From contig CATOSK010000008.1 in assembly GCA_951812535.1 (NCBI GenBank), positions 1 to 64,000 of the forward strand: a stretch of DNA of 64,000 bases, given 5' to 3'. Numbering within the stretch: the stretch's first letter is position 1; every line of letters starts with the position of its first letter. This DNA is from an uncultured Dehalococcoidia bacterium. Its GTDB lineage: Bacteria; Chloroflexota; Dehalococcoidia; Lucifugimonadales; UBA3495. The notes beneath the pieces were generated by a model. It saw only the letters and a list, made by a program, of their open reading frames with translations. It did not search any database and was not told the DNA's origin. A program made the position numbers and the translations under genes. Positions 8,010 to 17,213 of the stretch are shown here, in pieces.

Positions 8010-9173
8010 ATGTTCGGGCCGTTGTCCCACTCCCCGGTGCATGCCCAGTGCGACTTCGGCGAGGCCCTGGTGGTCATCGGGGGAGTGGAACGGAAGGCCC
8101 ACTGCTTCGTCATTGACCTGCCCCACAGCGACGGGTGTTTCGTAAAGGCCTATCCCGCCGAGACCACCGAGGCCTTCCTGGACGGCCACGTGTCGGCCTT
8201 CGCCTTCCGGGGCCGGGTTCCCCAGACCATCCTGTATGACAACACCAGGCTGGCGGTGGCCAGGCCACTTGGAAAGACACTGGGAGACGGCCGTCGCCAG
8301 CGCACCCAGGCCTTCACGGAACTCCAGTCCCACTACCGGTTCGATGACCGGTTCGGGCGTCCCGGCAAGGGCAACGACAAGGGGAAGGTGGAGGGCCTGG
8401 TCGGCTATATGCGGCGCAACTTCCTGGTGCCCATCCCGTCCTTCGAGAGCTTCGAGGCGCTGAATGCCTGCCTGGAGCGCCGCTGCCTGGAGCGGATGGA
8501 CGCCCAGCTCAGGGGTCACACGGAAACCATCGGGCAGAGGATGGAACGGGACCTGGACGCCCTGCTGCCCCTGCCCCCAGCAGCATACGACGCCTGCGAG
8601 AAACAGGCCGGCCGGGTCAGTTCCCTGTCCTTGGTCAGGTACAGGACCAACGACTACTCGGTGCCGGTGGCCTACGGCCATCGGGACGTCCTGGTGCGGG
8701 GCTACGTGGACCGGGTGGTGATCAGCTGCGGCTCGGATGTCATAGCCCAGCATCCCCGCTCCTATGAACGGGATGACTTCGTCTACGACCCCATCCACTA
8801 CCTGCCTCTCCTGGAGCAGAAGACGGGTGCCCTGGACCAGGCGGCGCCCCTGCAGGGGTGGGACCTCCCCGAGGAGTTCGCCACCCTGCGCCGCCTGCTG
8901 GAGTCCCGCATGGGCCGGCGGGGCAAGCGGGAGTTCGTACAGGTGCTGCAGCTGCTGGAGAGCTTCAGGCTGGAAGAGGTGCATACAGCCGTCAAGGATG
9001 CCCTCCGGCTGGGGGCGCTGAGCTTCGACGCGGTGAAGCACCTCGTGCTGTGCCGGCTGGAGGGCCGGCCGCCCCGGCTGGACCTGGAACTCTATCCCTA
9101 CCTGCCCCAGGTCAGGGTGAACACCACCTCCGCCGGGGATTACATGACGTTGCTGTCGGGGAGGGCGGCATGA
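8010..9173 (+). CDS. istA: IstA transposase, N-terminally truncated
   Basis: The IS21 transposase that cuts and joins the element. All three catalytic acids are still present: Asp in HAQCDFGEA, Asp in TILYDNTR and Glu in GKVEGLVGYM. The C-terminal half matches IstA (SLVRYRTNDYSVPV, LPLLEQKTGALDQA). About 110 residues with the helix-turn-helix are missing from the front. The matching frame can be read back to about 7980 (SCRQARE before MFGPLS), where the solo IS630 end begins. Without its DNA-binding domain it is unlikely to work. It overlaps istB by four bases. Confidence 0.85.
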   Translation: MFGPLSHSPVHAQCDFGEALVVIGGVERKAHCFVIDLPHSDGCFVKAYPAETTEAFLDGHVSAFAFRGRVPQTILYDNTRLAVARPLGKTLGDGRRQRTQAFTELQSHYRFDDRFGRPGKGNDKGKVEGLVGYMRRNFLVPIPSFESFEALNACLERRCLERMDAQLRGHTETIGQRMERDLDALLPLPPAAYDACEKQAGRVSSLSLVRYRTNDYSVPVAYGHRDVLVRGYVDRVVISCGSDVIAQHPRSYERDDFVYDPIHYLPLLEQKTGALDQAAPLQGWDLPEEFATLRRLLESRMGRRGKREFVQVLQLLESFRLEEVHTAVKDALRLGALSFDAVKHLVLCRLEGRPPRLDLELYPYLPQVRVNTTSAGDYMTLLSGRAA

Positions 9174-9943
9174 ACGACCGGTCCACCCTGTTGCTGGAAC
9201 ACCATCTGAAGGAGCTGAAGCTGCCCAGCTTCCTCCGGGAATACGACAAGATGGCCGCCCAGTGCGCCGCCGAGGGCGTGGACCACCCCCAGTACCTGCT
9301 CCGGCTGGCGGAACTGGAACTGATCGACCGCCGCCAGCGCATGGTGCAGCGCCGAATCCGCGCCGCCCGCTTCCCCGCGGTCAAGAGCCTGGACACCTTC
9401 GACTTCACCGCCATCCCCTCGGTGAACAAGGCCCTGGTGATGGAACTGGCCCGCTGCGAGTACATCCAGCGCCGGGAGAACGTCATCGCCGTGGGCAACA
9501 GCGGCACCGGCAAGACCCATGTCGCCCTGGGGCTGGGACTGGCGGCCTGCCAGCGGGGAATGTCGGTGGGCTTCACCACCGCCGCCGCCCTGGTCCACGA
9601 GTTGATGGAGGCCCGGGACGAGAGACGCCTGCTCAACCTGCACCGGAATCTGTCCCGCCTCGGGCTGCTGATCATCGACGAGCTGGGCTTCGTGCCCCTG
9701 TCTCCCACCGGCGCGGAACTGCTCTTCGAGGTCTTCAGCCAGCGCTACGAAAGGGGCTCCATCCTGGTCACCACCAACCTGCCCTTCGACGAGTGGACCG
9801 AGGTCTTCGGCTCGGAACGCCTCACCGGAGCGCTGCTGGACCGCCTCACCCCTCACGTCCACATCCTGGAGATGAACGGCGACAGCTACCGGCTAAAGCA
9901 CAGCCGGGATAACTCCCCGGGTCAAGCTCTGGACAACCCATGA
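9170..9943 (+). CDS. istB: IstB ATPase of IS21-family element
   Basis: AAA+ helper ATPase of IS21 transposition, 257 residues, full length. Walker A is GNSGTGKTH, Walker B is LLIIDELGF, and sensor residues follow in ILVTTNLPF; the C-terminus has the RLTPHVHILEMNG segment. The start ATG overlaps the istA stop (ATGA), giving translational coupling. Its partner is truncated, so the pair is probably immobile. It differs from the IstB scrap at 56.9-57.1 kb. Confidence 0.9.
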   Translation: MNDRSTLLLEHHLKELKLPSFLREYDKMAAQCAAEGVDHPQYLLRLAELELIDRRQRMVQRRIRAARFPAVKSLDTFDFTAIPSVNKALVMELARCEYIQRRENVIAVGNSGTGKTHVALGLGLAACQRGMSVGFTTAAALVHELMEARDERRLLNLHRNLSRLGLLIIDELGFVPLSPTGAELLFEVFSQRYERGSILVTTNLPFDEWTEVFGSERLTGALLDRLTPHVHILEMNGDSYRLKHSRDNSPGQALDNP

Positions 9944-10141
9944 GTCGCACCAGAAGCCATCTTCATTCACACGCCCGGCCTGCTGCCAGCCAGTCTCTGG
10001 GACACTTCTCCCGAACAATTGGTGTGGACATTTATGCTGACCAATAACGCCCAGGTGGTACAGTTTTGCTCCGCCCCAATGGCATGTTTTGCCGACGCCC
10101 TTGACAGATTGAGGCCGTAGGAGTATTCCAGTTCATCTCAA

Positions 10142-10173
10142 CGCCGCCGTCTGCGTACGTGTGTTAGGCGGCG
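10142..10173. repeat. Hairpin with 7-bp GC arms
   Basis: CGCCGCC (10142-10148) pairs with GGCGGCG (10167-10173) across an 18-base loop. It lies between the IS21 tail and the end of the secreted repeat protein and may be part of a terminator region. Confidence 0.35.
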
Positions 10174-10209
10174 GTGTCCGTTCTCGAGCCGCCTCAAGGG
10201 TGTCGGTGT

Positions 10210-10238
10210 CCTGCCAGGGGGAGATTTCCCCTGGCAGG
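10210..10238 (-). terminator. Hairpin downstream of the secreted repeat protein gene
   Basis: A perfect 11-bp stem (CCTGCCAGGGG with CCCCTGGCAGG) and a 7-base loop, about 80 bases past the 3' end of the minus-strand gene. There is no T-tract, so it may act as a 3' stabiliser rather than a classic terminator. Confidence 0.5.
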
Positions 10239-10319
10239 GCTGCGCGGCCATCGACGGGCCAAGCTGGTCCACTACTCCGCAGGCCATCTTTATTCGGGCA
10301 ACTTGTGTATCTCCAATGT

Positions 10320-11756
10320 TCATTCCGGAGTTACGACCTGGGCCGGCTGGGAGAGCCTGCCCTCCCCTCCGTCGCCCAGGGCCTGGACCCTGTAGATGTA
10401 CTTGGTCCCGGCGCTCGCGCTGTTGTCCGTCCACGAGGTCTCCGTATCCCCACTGTCCTCCACCAGGGTCTGGAAGTTGGCCTCGCTGTCTGGCGCTCGC
10501 CGCAGGACCCGGTAGCCCGTAACATCGCCGCCATCGCTGGGCGCATTCCAGCTAAGTGACACCGAGTCCGCGGTGGCCGACGCCGACACCCCGGTCACCC
10601 GGCCCGGCGCCGCTGGTTTGGGAGTGATGGCCTCCGCCACCTGAGAGAGTGCGCCCTCTCCGCCGTCGCCCAGGGCCCGAACCCGATAAAGGTACTTGGT
10701 TCGCGAATTGACGTTGTTGTCGGTCCAGGAAGTTCCGGCACTGCCGGTGTCGTTGACCACGGTCTGGAAGTTGGCCTCACTGTCCGGCGCTCGCCGCAGG
10801 ACCCGGTAGCCCGTAACATCGCCGCCATCGCTGGGCGCATTCCAGCTAAGTGACACCGAGTCTGCGGTGGCCGACGCCGACACCCCGGTCACCCGGCCCG
10901 GCGCCGCTGGTTTGGGAGTGATGGCCTCCGCCACCTGAGAGAGTGCGCCCTCTCCGCCGTCGCCCAGGGCCCGAACCCGATAAAGGTACTTGGTTCGCGA
11001 ATTGACGTTGTTGTCGGTCCAGGAAGTTCCGGCACTGCCGGTGTCGTTGACCACGGTCTGGAAGTTGGCCTCACTGTCTGGCGCTCGCCGCAGGACCCGG
11101 TAGCCGGTAACATCGCCGCCATCGCCGGGAGCACTCCAGCTAAGTGACACCGAGTCCGCGGTGGCCGACGCCGACACCCCGGTCACCCGGCCCGGCGCCG
11201 CTGGTTTGGGAGTGATGGCCTCCGCCACCTGAGAGGGTGCGCCCTCTCCGCCGTCGCCCAGGGCCCGAACCCGATAAAGGTACTTGGTTCGCGAATTGAC
11301 GTTGTTGTCGGTCCAGGAAGTTCCGGCACTGCCGGTGTCGTTGACCACGGTCTGGAAGTTGGCCTCACTGTCTGGCGCTCGCCGCAGGACCCGGTAGCCG
11401 GTAACATCGCCGCCGCCACCGGGCGCATTCCAGCTCAGGGCCACCGACTCCGCGGTGGCCGACGCCGACACCCCGGTCACCCGGCCCGGCGCTGCGTACT
11501 TGTCCCTGGTAATTGTGATGGCAACTTCCAGCGAAGACGAGCGGGTAACACCCGATTCGTCCGCTTCATCCGTTGCCGTGAACTTTACCGATTGACAGGT
11601 CTTGGTTTCATGGTCCGGCGGACTGTTGAACCGGAGCACGCCGTCACTGAAGCTGTCCGCGTGGGCGCCGCCCAGCGTCAATGTGGCAGCTCCGCCATCC
11701 GGGTCCGCTGCCGAGTAGGCGCCCACATCTGCGGTAGAACCCTCCGCGAAGTCCAC
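10320..11756 (-). CDS. Fibronectin-III repeat part of a secreted protein, downstream of an in-frame TAG
   Basis: This is the C-terminal part of the protein that starts at 13568. It continues the same frame after a TAG codon at 11784-11786; nothing else is lost at the junction (DID-stop-APVISGEAEVDF, where the earlier repeat reads DIDEAPVITGEAAV). Its first ATG is at 11756. After the rest of a cadherin-like repeat come four fibronectin type III domains of about 98 residues (each with GRVTGVSASATA, YRVLRRAPDS and TKYLYRVRALGDGGEG), three of them nearly identical in DNA. Fibronectin repeats of this sort bind surfaces or carbohydrate. Alone it has no signal peptide, so it can be exported only if the TAG is read through. 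Confidence 0.75.
   Translation of the reverse strand: MDFAEGSTADVGAYSAADPDGGAATLTLGGAHADSFSDGVLRFNSPPDHETKTCQSVKFTATDEADESGVTRSSSLEVAITITRDKYAAPGRVTGVSASATAESVALSWNAPGGGGDVTGYRVLRRAPDSEANFQTVVNDTGSAGTSWTDNNVNSRTKYLYRVRALGDGGEGAPSQVAEAITPKPAAPGRVTGVSASATADSVSLSWSAPGDGGDVTGYRVLRRAPDSEANFQTVVNDTGSAGTSWTDNNVNSRTKYLYRVRALGDGGEGALSQVAEAITPKPAAPGRVTGVSASATADSVSLSWNAPSDGGDVTGYRVLRRAPDSEANFQTVVNDTGSAGTSWTDNNVNSRTKYLYRVRALGDGGEGALSQVAEAITPKPAAPGRVTGVSASATADSVSLSWNAPSDGGDVTGYRVLRRAPDSEANFQTLVEDSGDTETSWTDNSASAGTKYIYRVQALGDGGEGRLSQPAQVVTPE
10560..11480 (-). repeat. 294-bp tandem repeats encoding fibronectin-III domains
   Basis: Three consecutive 294-base units (98 codons) are nearly identical, with a fourth, more diverged, unit at the 3' end. 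Differences between the three are single bases. Such identity points to recent duplication or ongoing conversion, and copy number may vary between strains. Confidence 0.85.
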
Positions 11757-11783
11757 CTCGGCCTCACCGGAGATTACCGGAGC

Positions 11784-13568
11784 CTAGTCGATGTCCTCGA
11801 CGGTGACGGTCACCGGCAGAGGGGTGGTCCCGTGGCGGTCGGAAATTTGTACAGTAAACTCGTAAACCCCGTCCTTGTCGACGTCCTGTGGGTCTTCGTA
11901 GTCCAGAGGACCATCCAACCGCATACCCAACGAAGCGGTCCAAAGGTCCAAACTGTTCAAATAAGAATGACCTTCATGCCAGTAGTAAAAACTGGCTTTA
12001 TCCGGACCGCCAACAGACCACTGGAGTACATCGTCCTCGCGGTCCTTTGCCCTATACATACCCAGGCTGAGACCATATCTAGCACTGCCCTGGTTCTCTT
12101 GCGGGGTGAACTCCCTGTAGGCACGACCTTGGTCAAAGGAGGGGGGAACGCCTTCCAAAATGTACGGAGGGTCGTTGCCATCAGTGACGGTAACGGTCAC
12201 CTCCAGGCTGTCGCTGCTGTCGCTCTGGTCTCCCGCTGTCGCCTCTACCGTCAATACGTACTTGTTGTTCGTGTCCGCGTCAGTGGGATTCTCAAAGTCC
12301 GGGGGCTCGTCGAAGCTCAACTCGCCGCTGCTGTTGATGCTGAACTCGCCGGCGTCAGTGCCGGATATTGACCACTCGCTGCTTCTGTTCTCCGGGTCGG
12401 TGGCCGTGTAGGTCTTTACGATGTCCGTCCCGTGCTCGGCGTAGCTGGGGTCGGCGCTCCTGTTGATCGCCAGACCCTCCACATATCCGGTGACGATTAC
12501 AGCCACGTCCAGTGAAGACGTTCGTGTATCGCCCGATTCGTCGGCTTCATCCGTTGCCGTGAACGTTACCGAGTAAGAGTTCTTGGTCTCATAGTCCGGC
12601 GGACTGTTGAATCTGAGCACGCCGTCGCTGAAACTGAAGCTATCCGCGTCGGCGCCGCCCAGGGTCAGCGTGGCTGTTCCGCCATCCGGGTCCGCCGCCG
12701 AGTATGCTCCCACATCTGCGGTAGAATCCTCCGTGTAGTACACTGCGGCTTCGCCCGTGATCACCGGCGCTTCGTCGATGTCCAGGACGGTTACGGTCAC
12801 CGGCAGGCTGGTGACCAACCGCCCGTCCGTGTAATCTGCGATATCTATCGTAATCTCGTAAACGCCGTCCTTGTTGTGGTCATTCGGGTTCTCGTAGTCC
12901 ACTGGCACATTTATGATAGCCAGATCGCTGCGCCAAACGTAGGGCTGGGGCTCCGGCTTTACAATAATATCCTCAAATGAATACGCGAAGGTGTCTTTAT
13001 CCGGGCCTCCGATGGTCCACCACACCCAATCGTCCTGGCGGTCCGTTGCCTTATATATACCCAGCTCTTGCGCCAAACGTCCCCCCCACCATTTGGCATT
13101 GCTCTGGTTTTCCTCCAATGTGAATTCCCTGGGGGAACGATTTTCGATGAAGGACGGAGGGTCGTTGCCATTGGTGACGGTAACTGTCACCTCCAGGCTG
13201 TCGCTCTGGTCTCCCGCTGTCGCCTTTAGCGTCAGGACGTATGCGTTGTTCCTGTCCGCGTCAGCGGGAGTCTCAAAGTCCGGTGGCTCATTGAAGCTCA
13301 ACTCGCTGCTGCTGTTGATGCTGAACTCGTCGGCATCAGTGCCGGATATTGACCACTCGATACCTTCGTTCCCCGGGTCGCTGGCCGTGTAGGCCGCCAC
13401 GATGTCCGTCCCATGCTCGGCGTAGCTGGGGGCACTGGCGCCAGCGATGGTCACCGAAGCCGACGCCGCGCCAGGAACGAGCAACAGGCTAACCATCGCA
13501 AGCAGCGCGCCGGCTATGGCGAGTAGGGGCCAACGGCGCAGGGGCGGGGCGAGAGTTGGAAGCTTCAT
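11784..13568 (-). CDS. Secreted cadherin-like repeat protein, N-terminal part ending at a TAG
   Basis: A 594-codon frame with a clear signal peptide (basic MKLPTLAPPLRRWP, hydrophobic core, cleavage near GAASA). It holds alternating cadherin-like/dystroglycan-type repeats of two kinds: SYAEHGTDIV...WSISGTDA...SINSS...EVTVTVT (at least twice) and EDSTADVGAYSAADPDGG...DSFSFSDGVLRF (once before the stop, once after). The ATG at 13568 is preceded by GAGGTGA. The TAG at 11784-11786 replaces the Glu found in the sister repeat. The intended product was almost certainly one cell-surface protein of about 1080 residues covering 10320-13568. The role is probably adhesion. It is now a pseudogene, or is made as a shorter protein. 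Confidence 0.8.
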   Translation of the reverse strand: MKLPTLAPPLRRWPLLAIAGALLAMVSLLLVPGAASASVTIAGASAPSYAEHGTDIVAAYTASDPGNEGIEWSISGTDADEFSINSSSELSFNEPPDFETPADADRNNAYVLTLKATAGDQSDSLEVTVTVTNGNDPPSFIENRSPREFTLEENQSNAKWWGGRLAQELGIYKATDRQDDWVWWTIGGPDKDTFAYSFEDIIVKPEPQPYVWRSDLAIINVPVDYENPNDHNKDGVYEITIDIADYTDGRLVTSLPVTVTVLDIDEAPVITGEAAVYYTEDSTADVGAYSAADPDGGTATLTLGGADADSFSFSDGVLRFNSPPDYETKNSYSVTFTATDEADESGDTRTSSLDVAVIVTGYVEGLAINRSADPSYAEHGTDIVKTYTATDPENRSSEWSISGTDAGEFSINSSGELSFDEPPDFENPTDADTNNKYVLTVEATAGDQSDSSDSLEVTVTVTDGNDPPYILEGVPPSFDQGRAYREFTPQENQGSARYGLSLGMYRAKDREDDVLQWSVGGPDKASFYYWHEGHSYLNSLDLWTASLGMRLDGPLDYEDPQDVDKDGVYEFTVQISDRHGTTPLPVTVTVEDID

Positions 13569-13990
13569 GCAGTCACCTCACTAATATCGCAGGCATCGGA
13601 CTCCGGAACTAAAAGAGCGGGGATGTCGTCAACTGCGGCCGCCCGCAATACACGGCCCGACCGGGGCTAGTTCGGTCACATCAGGCAGACCTGCGAAGGC
13701 AGGGAACAACTGAACGAAACTGGAGCGGGCGCACAACGCGCGATAGCCGGACCGACACGTAATCAGCACAGCACCCGGGCAGGGCAAGGGCAATGACGCA
13801 TCGCCCCTTACATCCTGTGTATCTCAGCTTCCCGACGCGAATAAGAACATCGCATCTACAGGCATACCAGTGAAGTTTAGCACCATTTCCATCAATTTAT
13901 TGTACCTTTATTGGCTAATATGGTATGTTTTTCGTATCATGCAAGGCCAAACCGTCCGGGACTGCATCCCGGATGCAGGAGGAGGAGACA
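13569..13990. other. Intergenic region with promoter potential
   Basis: It separates the minus-strand surface-protein gene from a plus-strand decayed gene. A short AT-rich patch at about 13895-13945 (TTATTGTACC...GCTAATATGG) is the only promoter-like part. I see no gene in it. Confidence 0.4.
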
Positions 13991-14310
13991 ATGATGGACC
14001 AAGCAGAGTACCGGGTGCAGGGCGTAGAAGTCAGGGAGGTTGAGCTTGTCCTATTGGCCACGCCCGGCTAGCAAGCACATTTCGGGCCGGATGGCGAGGT
14101 GTTCCCCATGTGTTACGGCATCGCCAGGACCCGTGGAGTGGTGGACTTCGAGGTTGACCTACCCGTGGAGTTCAGCCCGTCGCTGCTTCGGGTCGGCGTG
14201 AGGCACCGTGTCCTGGTCAGCTGGCGCCGCTCCCGGTGGACGGGCTTCCGCACCTGGGGCTGCGCGTCCTTGACGTGGTGGGGACGCCGTGATGGAGGAA
14301 TAATCTCCAG
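13991..14310 (+). pseudogene. Decayed gene of unknown function with in-frame TAG
   Basis: A good ribosome site (GGAGGAGGAGAC) precedes ATGATG at 13991. The frame reads MMDQAEYRVQGVEVREVE...LLATPG, meets TAG at 14069-14071, and continues in frame as QAHFGPDGEVFPMCYGIART...VDLPVEFSPSLLRVGVR before losing sense. A different frame then looks coding (VDGLPHLGLRVLDVVGTP, TGA, WRNNLQDGTMV). So the gene carries a nonsense codon, a frameshift and a second stop. I do not recognise the family. The ribosome site shows it was once expressed. Confidence 0.45.
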
Positions 14311-14639
14311 GATGGGACGATGGTTCGACGGGCTTAGCAACAATGCTCGTCCGGACACTTGGCACGCCCAACCGCCCTGGCGCCTCTGGGGCAACCAGAG
14401 ATGTGTGATCCGGTGTAGAATTCCCCTTGGGAGTCCCGGAGCAATGCCCCGATGGCTCGACTCCGGCCCGTCGCAAATGACGCAAGTCCAACCCGCCTTC
14501 AGCGGATGCGGGGGATTGCCTCGCCGGTGAAATTGAGCCGGGGTTCGCCTTTGGCAAACTGCCTCCAAAGACCCCCGGCCCATTCCATCACCGGACCACC
14601 ATGGGTATCCCAAGCCAACGCCCGGACCGGTGGCAAATC

Positions 14640-16388
14640 ATGTCAAATACCATCCCGGCAGCAACTGAAGGGACCATATCGGACTGGGTTGGCCCACGGA
14701 ATCTCCAACTCGGTCGTAGCTATTTCGAAAGTGATGCAATCATAGACCCGCGCCGCCAGGCGAACGCCGTCAAGGGCTGGTGTCAAGGCTCCATGCCCCA
14801 GCCCTACAGGTTGCACGTGACCTTCGGCGCCGACGGAATCGATGAGGCCCACTGCTCCTGTCCGGTGGGCGGCGGCGGGCGTTGCAAGCACGTCGGGGCG
14901 CTTCTGCTTGCCTGGCAGGAGCGGCCCGATGACTTCTGGGTGGTGGAGAAACTGGACACCGGCCTGCACCGGCGCAGCAAGTCCGAGTTGATTGCCCTGA
15001 TCAAGCGGATGTTGCAGCTGGAACCCGACCTCGAAACCCTGCTGGAGACGGCTTTGCCGGAGGAGAACCGGGGGAGCGCTCCGGTCAACCCGGAAGTCTA
15101 TCGTCGCCAGGTATCCTCCGCCTTTCGACACGGCGGTGATGACTGGATGGCGTCGCAGAGGGTTACCAGGGATATTAGTATCACTCTCAGCTCTGGCGAC
15201 GGCTTTCTGGCCCTAGCGGACTACGCCGGCGCGGGTATAGTGTACCAGGTGGTGTCTCGGGGGATATTGGAAAATTACGAGATGATGCCGGACGAAGACG
15301 GGCAGTTGGCAGAGGTGGTGGACCGGTGCGTCGAGGGGCTGGGGAACTGCCTGGTCGGCGGGGGAGACGACGCTGCGGTCAGGGAAGGCTGCCTGCAAAC
15401 CCTCTTCGACATATATCGCTTTGACGTGGACTTTGGAGGAGTCGGCCTGGGAGAGGCTGCGCCGGACCTCATTCTTGCACACGCCACGGAAGAGGAGAAG
15501 GGAGCCATAGCCGGCTGGGTGCGGGCCGCTATGCCCCGGGGAGAAAGCTGGACTGACGGCTATCATCGCCGGGTGTATGGCCGCTTCCTCTTGGATCTCG
15601 AAATGGCCCACCTGAACGACGACTCATTCTTGGGGATCTGTCGTGAGTGTGGTCTTCTGGCCGAGCTGGTGGACCGCCTGCTGACGCTGGGGCGGTTGGA
15701 GGATGCAGTAGCCGAGGCCGATTCGGCCGGGGACTACGACCTGCTGACCTTGGCGGACATCTTCCGCGAACATGGCTGCGCCCGGATGGTGGAGCCATTG
15801 CTGGCCAAGAGGACCGAGGCCAGCCGGGACAATCGTCTGGCGGAGTGGCTCAAGGAACGGTACATGGAAAGAGGGGAACCGGCTGAAGCCCTGGCCCTGG
15901 CCGGGCGGCTGCTTGAACGACGCCCCCATCTCGCCGGGTATCAGGAGGTGCGGGAACTATCCCGGGCCCTTGGCGTCTGGCAGGAATCGCGTCAGCAGTT
16001 GCTGGACCGCTGGTCCACCGCCGGTGAATACGGCCTGTTGACAGACGTTTACCTGGAAGAAGGCGAGATAGACCTGGCCTTGAGATCTGTGAACCGGAGA
16101 AGGACCGGGTCTCTTCATGGCGTGGACCAGCTGATCCGGGTGGCTCAGGCTGCCTCAGAGACACATCCCCAGGCTGCCCTGGACATCTACCGGCAGCAGG
16201 CGGAGATCCTGATCGAAGCCCGTGGGCGGGACAACTACCGGCAGGCGTGCGCGTACCTGATCAGGGTGCGGGACCTGTACCGGCGACTGTCCCAGGAATC
16301 AGTGTGGACCGGATTCATCGCCGGATTGCGGGAACGTCATCGCCGGTTGCCCGCATTGAAGGAAGAGTTGAGCAAGGCCGGACTTTAG
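14640..16388 (+). CDS. SWIM zinc-finger protein with helical repeat C-terminus
   Basis: A 582-residue protein. A SWIM zinc finger near residues 70-95 reads HCSCPVGGGGRCKHVGALL (CxCx(n)CxH). After it comes a long alpha-helical region with TPR-like helix pairs (RLLTLGRLEDAVAEADSAGD, KERYMERGEPAEALALAGRL, TDVYLEEGEIDLALRSVNRR). Proteins of this build in bacteria are usually annotated only as SWIM zinc-finger proteins; the finger may bind DNA or protein. I chose ATG 14640 (MSNTIPAATEG) because the family starts close to that point; an upstream ATG at 14601 is in frame. There is no signal peptide. It is not obviously in an operon, and no SNF2 helicase, its usual companion, is next to it. Confidence 0.8.
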   Translation: MSNTIPAATEGTISDWVGPRNLQLGRSYFESDAIIDPRRQANAVKGWCQGSMPQPYRLHVTFGADGIDEAHCSCPVGGGGRCKHVGALLLAWQERPDDFWVVEKLDTGLHRRSKSELIALIKRMLQLEPDLETLLETALPEENRGSAPVNPEVYRRQVSSAFRHGGDDWMASQRVTRDISITLSSGDGFLALADYAGAGIVYQVVSRGILENYEMMPDEDGQLAEVVDRCVEGLGNCLVGGGDDAAVREGCLQTLFDIYRFDVDFGGVGLGEAAPDLILAHATEEEKGAIAGWVRAAMPRGESWTDGYHRRVYGRFLLDLEMAHLNDDSFLGICRECGLLAELVDRLLTLGRLEDAVAEADSAGDYDLLTLADIFREHGCARMVEPLLAKRTEASRDNRLAEWLKERYMERGEPAEALALAGRLLERRPHLAGYQEVRELSRALGVWQESRQQLLDRWSTAGEYGLLTDVYLEEGEIDLALRSVNRRRTGSLHGVDQLIRVAQAASETHPQAALDIYRQQAEILIEARGRDNYRQACAYLIRVRDLYRRLSQESVWTGFIAGLRERHRRLPALKEELSKAGL

Positions 16389-16399
16389 AACTGCGCCTG

Positions 16400-17213
16400 C
16401 ATTGGGAAGACGGCGGCTTGGCTGTCCCCCTGGGCATTGGCGGGAGTTTCCCTGGGTCTGAACGTAGGGCAAGGGACAGCCAGAAGGTGGCGTCGGGGTG
16501 CACCACGTAGTCGGTGACCTGGTAGTGGTAGCCGACGCTGGGGTGGGACTGGGCCGCAGTTCCAGAAGGCCGTCGTCCCGGAAACGGACGGCTTAAGCGG
16601 GGAGCATGGCGGCGACTGCGGTGATGGAGTCCTGATGGTGCTACTGGACCGACATGGCGCGCAGGGATGTTCCGGCAATGACCGGGGCGGCGCCGGTACC
16701 CGTACTCGGCGATGGCCCGCAGCCGGTCGTAGAGGGAGCGACGCCGCAGGGCCGGACCCTGGCGCACTACCCCGAAGCTGAGTCCGTCGTGCCGCGTGAT
16801 AACGGCGTCGAACCGGCTCAGCCGCTGAAAGTCCACCTGCGTCCGCAGCCCGTCGGTCCAGGGGACAGGGACGCCGCCAAGCGGTATACCGTGGCCACTG
16901 CGTCCATCCGGCGGATGAGCAAGGTAAGCCACTCCCTGGACATCGGGTAGGCCCGCACGTGGTCTGATGGCGTGCCGAAGCCCAGGGCATCGGCAGCCTC
17001 GGCGATCCCTTTCCTAGTCAGGTAGTACCGCCTGCTGGGTGGCAGGTGGGCGGTGCCGTGGCTGACGCGCCCGGCGATGCCTTGGGCCAGCAGGCAGCCC
17101 AGCCCCCGGTGCATGGCAACGTGGGCCTCCCCGGTGATCATGGCCAGTTCCGCCGTGTCCACGAAGGGCATCCGGCTCAGGTGGTGCAGGAGGTCTTGGT
17201 CTGAGACGCTCAT
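16400..17213 (-). pseudogene. Replication-relaxation-like winged-helix gene, frameshifted
   Basis: From ATG 17213 the frame reads MSVSDQDLLHHLSRMPFVDT, then a winged helix (ELAMITGEAHVAMHRGL) and SRRYYLTRKGIAEAA...SREWLTLLIRRMDAVATVYRLA. It then breaks, and the continuation (GLRTQVDFQRLSRFDAVITRHDGLSFG...LALRRRSLYDRLRAIAEY-like) is in another frame. After that the sequence decays. The pattern fits the replication-relaxation-like family (plasmid/ICE-associated winged-helix proteins), recognised from memory of the family rather than a search. It marks another lost mobile element. Confidence 0.5.

Larger units (their letters stand above)
7980..10107 (+). mobile_element. 5'-truncated IS21-family element
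   Basis: It holds an istA gene missing its front and a full istB, overlapping by ATGA as in IS21 elements. Beyond istB, 9944-10107 is a non-coding tail with the GTGGACATT...CTGACC and TTGACAG blocks typical of IS21 right ends. The left end is gone, replaced by the solo IS630 end. Confidence 0.8.
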
